The position numbers were made by a program, and so were the translations under genes. Of a stretch of 54,401 nucleotides of DNA, positions 50,288 to 54,401 are shown one piece after another (the stretch's first letter is position 1; each line of letters opens with the position of its first letter). Origin of the DNA: an uncultured Tenacibaculum sp. GTDB taxonomy: Bacteria > Bacteroidota > Bacteroidia > Flavobacteriales > Flavobacteriaceae. The stretch lies in the NCBI GenBank assembly GCA_947504185.1, contig CANNGJ010000020.1:1-54401 (forward strand). The letters are read 5' to 3'. The notes beneath the pieces are model-generated. The model did not search any database. It saw only the letters and a program-made list of their open reading frames with translations, and was not told where the DNA came from.

Positions 50288-50806
50288 ATGATTAAACAAG
50301 ATTTAAAATCAACTGAATACAACGAGTATTTTAAAAGATACATTAATAAAGTATCTGATACCACTGAATTAGTAAGTGGTTTTGAAGATGATAAAAAAAT
50401 GATAATCGATTTCTTCTCTTCTATTCCAAATGAAAAATTAGAATATAGATATCAACCAGATAAATGGAGCATTAAAGAGGTTTTGCAGCATATTATTGAT
50501 ACAGAACGAATATTTATGTACCGCTTTTTTCGAATTGCAAGAAAAGATTCAACTCCTTTAATGGGATTTGATCAAGATGTATATATAGAGCCTTCAGGGG
50601 CTAATGAAAAAACTATCGAAGCTTTACTTCATGAGTTTACAGTAACTCGTTTAAACTCTATAAATCTAATCAATAGTATTTCTGAAGAAAACTTAACCAA
50701 TATGGGAGAAGCAAGTAATTCACCAGTTTCTGCAAGAGCTTGTGCTTTTATTTTGTTAGGGCATAGTGTTTGGCATATAGAAGTTATTAAAGAACGCTAT
50801 TTATAA
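50288..50806 (+). CDS. DinB-family protein
   Basis: 172-residue four-helix-bundle DinB/YfiT-like protein. Metal-ligand histidines are suggested by LQHIIDTERIFMYRFFRIARK (near 61), by LLHEFTVTRL, and by LLGHSVWHIEVIKERYL at the C-terminus. Members are metal-dependent thiol S-transferase-like enzymes or stress proteins. It is the first gene of the operon, overlapping the next by one base. Confidence 0.9.
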   Translation: MIKQDLKSTEYNEYFKRYINKVSDTTELVSGFEDDKKMIIDFFSSIPNEKLEYRYQPDKWSIKEVLQHIIDTERIFMYRFFRIARKDSTPLMGFDQDVYIEPSGANEKTIEALLHEFTVTRLNSINLINSISEENLTNMGEASNSPVSARACAFILLGHSVWHIEVIKERYL

Positions 50807-51096
50807 TGTTAGATATTAGACCAAACTGCGAGCATTGTGGTAAAGATTTACCAAACACATCAACAGAAGCAATGATCTGTTCTTTTGAATGTACTTATTG
50901 TAAAGAATGTGCTTTAGAAATCTTTAAAAATGTATGCCCAAGTTGTTCGGGGAATTTCGTAAAACGACCGATTAGGCCATTAAAAATGATAGAGAAATAT
51001 CCAGCATCTACAGAAAGTGTTTTTATGCCTAAAGATTTAGAAAAAGCAAAACAAAATTCCGAAGAATTTAAAAATATTATTCCACAAGAAAGATAA
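50806..51096 (+). CDS. DUF1272-family zinc protein
   Basis: 96 residues with MLDIRPNCEHCGKDLPNTST and later CSFECTYCKECALEIF and CPSCSGN, together four Cys pairs for one or two zinc ions. The RPIRP motif follows. This matches DUF1272; function unknown. It is coupled to the DinB and GNAT genes (overlap of one base, then 1-bp gap). Confidence 0.92.
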   Translation: MLDIRPNCEHCGKDLPNTSTEAMICSFECTYCKECALEIFKNVCPSCSGNFVKRPIRPLKMIEKYPASTESVFMPKDLEKAKQNSEEFKNIIPQER

Positions 51097-51097
51097 A

Positions 51098-51469
51098 ATG
51101 ATAGCATATCAGCAAGAGGAAAAAATAGAGGTTGATGAGTTTAAATATTTACTTATAAAATCAACTTTAGGAAAAAGAAGACCTATAAATGATAGTTTTC
51201 GTCTTCAAAAAATGATTGAACACAGTAATTTGATAATAACTGCAAGAGATAAAGGGAAATTAATAGGAATTTCGAGAGCTCTTACTGATTTTCAGTTTTG
51301 CACCTATTTATCAGATTTAGCAGTTGATAAAGAATATCAAAAACAAGGAATAGGTAAAGAATTGATTCGTCAAACTAAATTAAAAACTCCCAATGCTTTT
51401 TTAATGCTTTTGTCAGCTCCAGAAGCTGAAGAATATTACCCTAAAATAGGAATGAAACAATTTGAGTAA
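51098..51469 (+). CDS. GNAT-family acetyltransferase
   Basis: 123-residue short GNAT domain with acetyl-CoA loop VDKEYQKQGIGKELIRQTK (near 86-104) and preceding strand FCTYLSDLAV. Substrate unknown. It is the third gene of the operon, 1 bp after DUF1272. Confidence 0.88.
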   Translation: MIAYQQEEKIEVDEFKYLLIKSTLGKRRPINDSFRLQKMIEHSNLIITARDKGKLIGISRALTDFQFCTYLSDLAVDKEYQKQGIGKELIRQTKLKTPNAFLMLLSAPEAEEYYPKIGMKQFE

Positions 51470-51504
51470 TGTTATTACTTGAATGATGTAAATAATATAA
51501 AATA

Positions 51505-52020
51505 ATGGTAAAGTTTAAAATAGCAACAACGTCTGACTTAGAAGTTTTAGCGTTGTTAGGAAGAATAACGTATACAGAGTCTCATGGTCATTTTATTGAT
51601 AATAAAGACGATTTATTAAAGTATAATACTAAAGCATTTTCTATCAATAAATTTAAAGATGATTTAAAAAACAATAACATTATTTTTCATATTGTTTACC
51701 TAGACGATTTACCTGTTGGATATTCAAAAATTGTTTTAAATAAACCGTTTGAAAATAAGAATGAAGAAAGCAGTTGTAGACTAGAAAGAATTTATATTCT
51801 AAATGATTTTATTCCTCAAAAAATAGGGTATAAATTCTTAAAGTTTATTGAGCAAACAGCTAAAGAATATAATGCTACTTCTTTATGGTTATCTGTATAT
51901 ATTAAAAATGAAAAAGCTATTAATTTCTATAGAAGAAATGAATTTACAGATATTGGGAAATTGAATTTTATGGTAAATGGAAAAGCTTTTGATAATTATG
52001 TTTTATCAAAAAAAATATAA
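51505..52020 (+). CDS. GNAT-family acetyltransferase
   Basis: 171 residues with GNAT core LERIYILNDFIPQKIGYKFL, where the acetyl-CoA loop is degenerate (PQKIGY in place of QxxGxG/A). It continues with SLWLSVYIKNEKAINFYRRN. It resembles PaiA-type spermidine/spermine acetyltransferases in layout. The start is 35 bp after the previous GNAT, and it ends 1 bp before the PNPOx gene. Confidence 0.85.
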   Translation: MVKFKIATTSDLEVLALLGRITYTESHGHFIDNKDDLLKYNTKAFSINKFKDDLKNNNIIFHIVYLDDLPVGYSKIVLNKPFENKNEESSCRLERIYILNDFIPQKIGYKFLKFIEQTAKEYNATSLWLSVYIKNEKAINFYRRNEFTDIGKLNFMVNGKAFDNYVLSKKI

Positions 52021-52021
52021 G

Positions 52022-52681
52022 ATGAAAGAATACGAAAAATCTAAATTAAACAGAGTTAAGCGTGGGCAGAATAGAGCAACTTACGATGTAGAAAAAATCA
52101 ACACAATTTTAGATGCAGGTTTTTTATGCTATGTTGGCTATATCTATGATGGAAAACCAATAACCATTCCGATGGCTTATACTCGAAGAGAAGATAAAAT
52201 ATACATTCACGGATCTACAGCAAACAGAATGTTATTATCAATATTAGAAAGTGAAGAAACATCGATAACTGTAATGCATTTAGATGGATTGGTTTTGGCT
52301 CGATCGGGCTTACATCATTCGGTTAACTATCGCTCAGTAACACTTTTTGGAAGTTTAAAAAAAGTAGAGAAAAATTCAGATAAAACTGAAATATTAAAAT
52401 GGATTGTAAATCAAATGATGCCAAACCATTGGGATTCACTTCGTCCGATGCATCAAAAAGAATTAGATAGAACTTTAGTAGTTGAATTCACGATTGAAAC
52501 TGCTTCTGCTAAAGTTAGAGATACTGGTGTTGCTGATGAGCCAGAAGATTATAGTTTGCCTATTTGGGCGGGAGTTGTTCCTATAAAACAAGTAGCTGAA
52601 TATCCTGTTTCTGATGAAAAACTTTTAGATGGAGTTGTAATTCCTGAACATGTTTTAGATTATTATAATCAGCATAAATAA
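52022..52681 (+). CDS. Pyridoxamine 5'-phosphate oxidase-family (flavin-binding split barrel) protein
   Basis: 219 residues of the PNPOx-like split-barrel fold, with FLCYVGYIYDGKPITIPMAYTR then DKIYIHGSTANRM and LVLARSGLHHSVNYRSVTLFG. It resembles NimA/PaiB-type FMN or heme proteins more than the true PdxH. I start at ATG 52022 (MKEYEKSKLN), 1 bp after the GNAT stop; an upstream ATG at 51977 would overlap it with an unrelated sequence. It ends the MocR-linked operon. Confidence 0.88.
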   Translation: MKEYEKSKLNRVKRGQNRATYDVEKINTILDAGFLCYVGYIYDGKPITIPMAYTRREDKIYIHGSTANRMLLSILESEETSITVMHLDGLVLARSGLHHSVNYRSVTLFGSLKKVEKNSDKTEILKWIVNQMMPNHWDSLRPMHQKELDRTLVVEFTIETASAKVRDTGVADEPEDYSLPIWAGVVPIKQVAEYPVSDEKLLDGVVIPEHVLDYYNQHK

Positions 52682-52719
52682 TCATTTTAAAATTTCATAA
52701 ATTATTGTAAATTTCGTCT

Positions 52720-53619
52720 ATGAAAAAATATGATGTAGTCATTCTTACTGATAAAAAACACGTTAACCCTAAAGAGATAAATAATTATACTCAAAATGTT
52801 TTAGATGAAGATAATTATGTGAAAAAAGCCTTAGAAAACCAAAGTTTAATAGTACTTCGTTTATCTTGGGATGATCCTACTTTCAATTGGTCAACTACTA
52901 AATATATTCTTTTTAGATCTACTTGGGATTATTTTAATCGCTTTTCAGAATTTTCAAAATGGCTAGAAAAGGTAAGTACACAAACACAATTATTGAACTC
53001 TGAAAATATTATTCGTTGGAATATTGACAAACACTATTTACAAGACTTGCAACAAAACGGTGTCCATATTTGTGAATCTTACTTCATAGAAAAAGGAGAA
53101 AAAAGAACATTAAAAAATATTGTAGATCAATACAAATTAAATGAATTTGTTCTAAAACCTTGTATTTCTGGAGCAGCTCGACATACTTATAAAATAAATC
53201 ATTCAACTTTAGACAAACATGAGGGTGTTTTCTCAAGCTTAATAGCAAATGAAGCTATGATAATTCAACCTTTTCAATACAATATTGTAAAGAAAGGAGA
53301 AATTTCACTCATGGTTATGAATGGTAAATTCACACATGCTGTATTAAAGATTGCTAAAGAAGGTGATTTTAGAGTGCAAGATGATTTTGGAGGTTCAGTT
53401 CATAACTATACTCCTACGCAATTAGAAATTAATTTTGCAGAAAATGCTGTAAAAGCTTGCAAAGAACTACCTATTTATGCCCGTGTAGATGTGTTTACTG
53501 ATAATAATGATGAATTAGCTATAGCAGAATTAGAGCTAATTGAACCTGAATTATGGTTTAGAAACAATCCTAAAGCAGCAGATGAGCTTGCTAAAGGAAT
53601 AAAACAATTAATAAGCTAA
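52720..53619 (+). CDS. ATP-grasp-family ligase (RimK-like)
   Basis: 299 residues with ATP-grasp features. The N-terminal domain has YILFRSTWDYFNRF, the lysine-containing strand is FVLKPCISGAARHTYKI, the nucleotide loop is MIIQPFQYNIVKKGEISLMV, and the metal acidic residues lie in YARVDVFTDNNDELAIAELELIEPELWF. It probably forms a C-N bond using ATP (amino acid ligase); substrates unknown. It is 38 bp after the PNPOx gene. Confidence 0.86.
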   Translation: MKKYDVVILTDKKHVNPKEINNYTQNVLDEDNYVKKALENQSLIVLRLSWDDPTFNWSTTKYILFRSTWDYFNRFSEFSKWLEKVSTQTQLLNSENIIRWNIDKHYLQDLQQNGVHICESYFIEKGEKRTLKNIVDQYKLNEFVLKPCISGAARHTYKINHSTLDKHEGVFSSLIANEAMIIQPFQYNIVKKGEISLMVMNGKFTHAVLKIAKEGDFRVQDDFGGSVHNYTPTQLEINFAENAVKACKELPIYARVDVFTDNNDELAIAELELIEPELWFRNNPKAADELAKGIKQLIS

Positions 53620-53622
53620 ATC

Positions 53623-54309
53623 ATGAAAAAAATATTTAAGATACTTGGAGTCGTTCTTTTAATTGGCATAATTGCTTTAACTGTTTTGTATTTTTCAAAC
53701 AATGAAAAGTTACCAAAAGGAAAAGAAGGCCCTGAGGCTGATGCTTTAGCTACTAAAATGCTAAATGCATTAAATTATGATGCTTATAAAAATACTCGAT
53801 TTTTAGAATGGTCTTTTAGAGGTAAACATTTTTATAAATGGGATAAAAAAGAAAATATCGTAGAGGTTTCTTGGGATAATAATAAAGTTATTCTAAACAC
53901 AAAGTTGCCAGAACAAAGTAAAGTTTTTGTCGATGATAAACAGATTGATGATTCAGAATTACTTAAAAAAGCTACCGATTACTTCAATAACGATAGTTTT
54001 TGGCTTATTGCTCCGTATAAAGTTTTTGAGAACGGAATTAAACGTCAAAAATTAAAATATAAAGGTAAAGATGCATTACTAATTACTTACACCTCTGGTG
54101 GATCAACACCAGGAGATTCTTATCTATGGATATTAGACGATTTAGGAAAACCTATTTCATATAAAATGTGGGTATCCATTATACCTACAGGTGGTATGGA
54201 AGCTACATGGAATGATTGGGTTACCACAACCTCTGGAGCTAAATTGCCAACAAAACACGAACTCTCTATTGGTGTTTTAGACATGGGAGATGTAAAAGGA
54301 TATAATTAA
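53623..54309 (+). CDS. Membrane-anchored conserved protein of unknown function
   Basis: One N-terminal transmembrane helix or uncleaved signal (MKKIFKILGVVLLIGIIALTVLYF), then a 200-residue soluble extracytoplasmic domain rich in aromatic strands (TRFLEWSFRGKHFYKWDKKE and YLWILDDLGKPISYKMWVSI). No family is confidently recognised. It starts 3 bp after the ATP-grasp gene, so the two are probably linked. The terminator in the right window-end repeat follows 25 bp later. Confidence 0.8.
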   Translation: MKKIFKILGVVLLIGIIALTVLYFSNNEKLPKGKEGPEADALATKMLNALNYDAYKNTRFLEWSFRGKHFYKWDKKENIVEVSWDNNKVILNTKLPEQSKVFVDDKQIDDSELLKKATDYFNNDSFWLIAPYKVFENGIKRQKLKYKGKDALLITYTSGGSTPGDSYLWILDDLGKPISYKMWVSIIPTGGMEATWNDWVTTTSGAKLPTKHELSIGVLDMGDVKGYN

Positions 54310-54328
54310 AAAAGAGCAGCTTAAAAAG

Positions 54329-54400
54329 TAGTCATGGTCGGAAGAAATTCCGGCCATTTTTTATGTTTCAAAATGGTCTAAATTGCCTTGACAATCAACA
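54329..54400. repeat. Right copy of the 72-bp inverted repeat at the window ends
   Basis: Exact reverse complement of bases 1-72; one extra base (54401) follows. See the left copy. Both copies contain the terminator of an outward-reading gene. Confidence 0.95.
54334..54362 (+). terminator. Rho-independent terminator in the right repeat
   Basis: ATGGTCGGAA, GAAA loop, TTCCGGCCAT, then TTTTT. The GNRA-type loop and one G-U pair make a strong hairpin, 25 bp beyond the stop of the last gene. Confidence 0.85.
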
Positions 54401-54401
54401 A

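Noticed and set aside
1..54401. CRISPR array
   Set aside because: No set of regularly spaced short direct repeats is seen anywhere in the window.

Overview
The window looks like a chromosomal segment of a low-GC marine Flavobacteriaceae (Tenacibaculum/Polaribacter-like; the genus is inference). The signs are strong AT richness, LytS/LytTR two-component pairs, TAnnTTTG-type Bacteroidota promoters, MKK-type lipoproteins, six-S1-domain RpsA, GlmM and RibD. Genes left of about 31 kb run mostly rightward and many genes between 34.6 and 47.3 kb run leftward. The two arms therefore converge on a dif-like XerC/XerD site at 30876-30903, so the window probably spans the replication terminus.

Layout. 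1-17.7 kb holds host genes: rmuC; an acyltransferase; a LytS/LytTR/TPR-lipoprotein operon whose last two genes are frameshifted; an ABC ATPase with an ABC-permease/M1-aminopeptidase fusion; a phosphatidylserine-decarboxylase-like enzyme; a YdjM-like hydrolase; an ABA4-like/membrane protein/LytS/LytTR operon; and M20 and S41 peptidases. 18.0-30.9 kb is an integrated element bounded by perfect 42-bp direct repeats, with a unit length of 12,845 bp. 31.1-54.3 kb holds host genes: lipoproteins, an MFS exporter, an RluA-type synthase, PepSY, Lrp, an M14 peptidase with a class V aminotransferase, GlmM, RpsA, IMPACT, EamA, HAD, RibD, PrmC, and a MocR regulator facing a DinB/GNAT/PNPOx operon. The two window ends carry an identical 72-bp inverted repeat that contains a terminator.

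The element is the main result. Its right repeat overlaps the dif-like site and it encodes no recognisable integrase, so it most likely integrates by using host XerCD. Its left part carries a two-gene Gabija-type defence module (OLD-family nuclease GajA and UvrD-like helicase GajB) with a divergent HEMGH metallopeptidase. Its right part is a compact cassette of about 15 tightly packed genes: an HUH rolling-circle Rep, a candidate beta-rich capsid protein, many single-pass membrane proteins, a virion-type muralytic protein and a possible spike. This is the gene repertoire of a small ssDNA, membrane-containing phage. It is reminiscent of flavobacterial FLiP-like viruses and not of Microviridae (no large F capsid protein) or inoviruses (no Zot ATPase). 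A dif-integrated ssDNA provirus carrying Gabija appears noteworthy; taxonomy and structural roles are inferred from the proteins alone.
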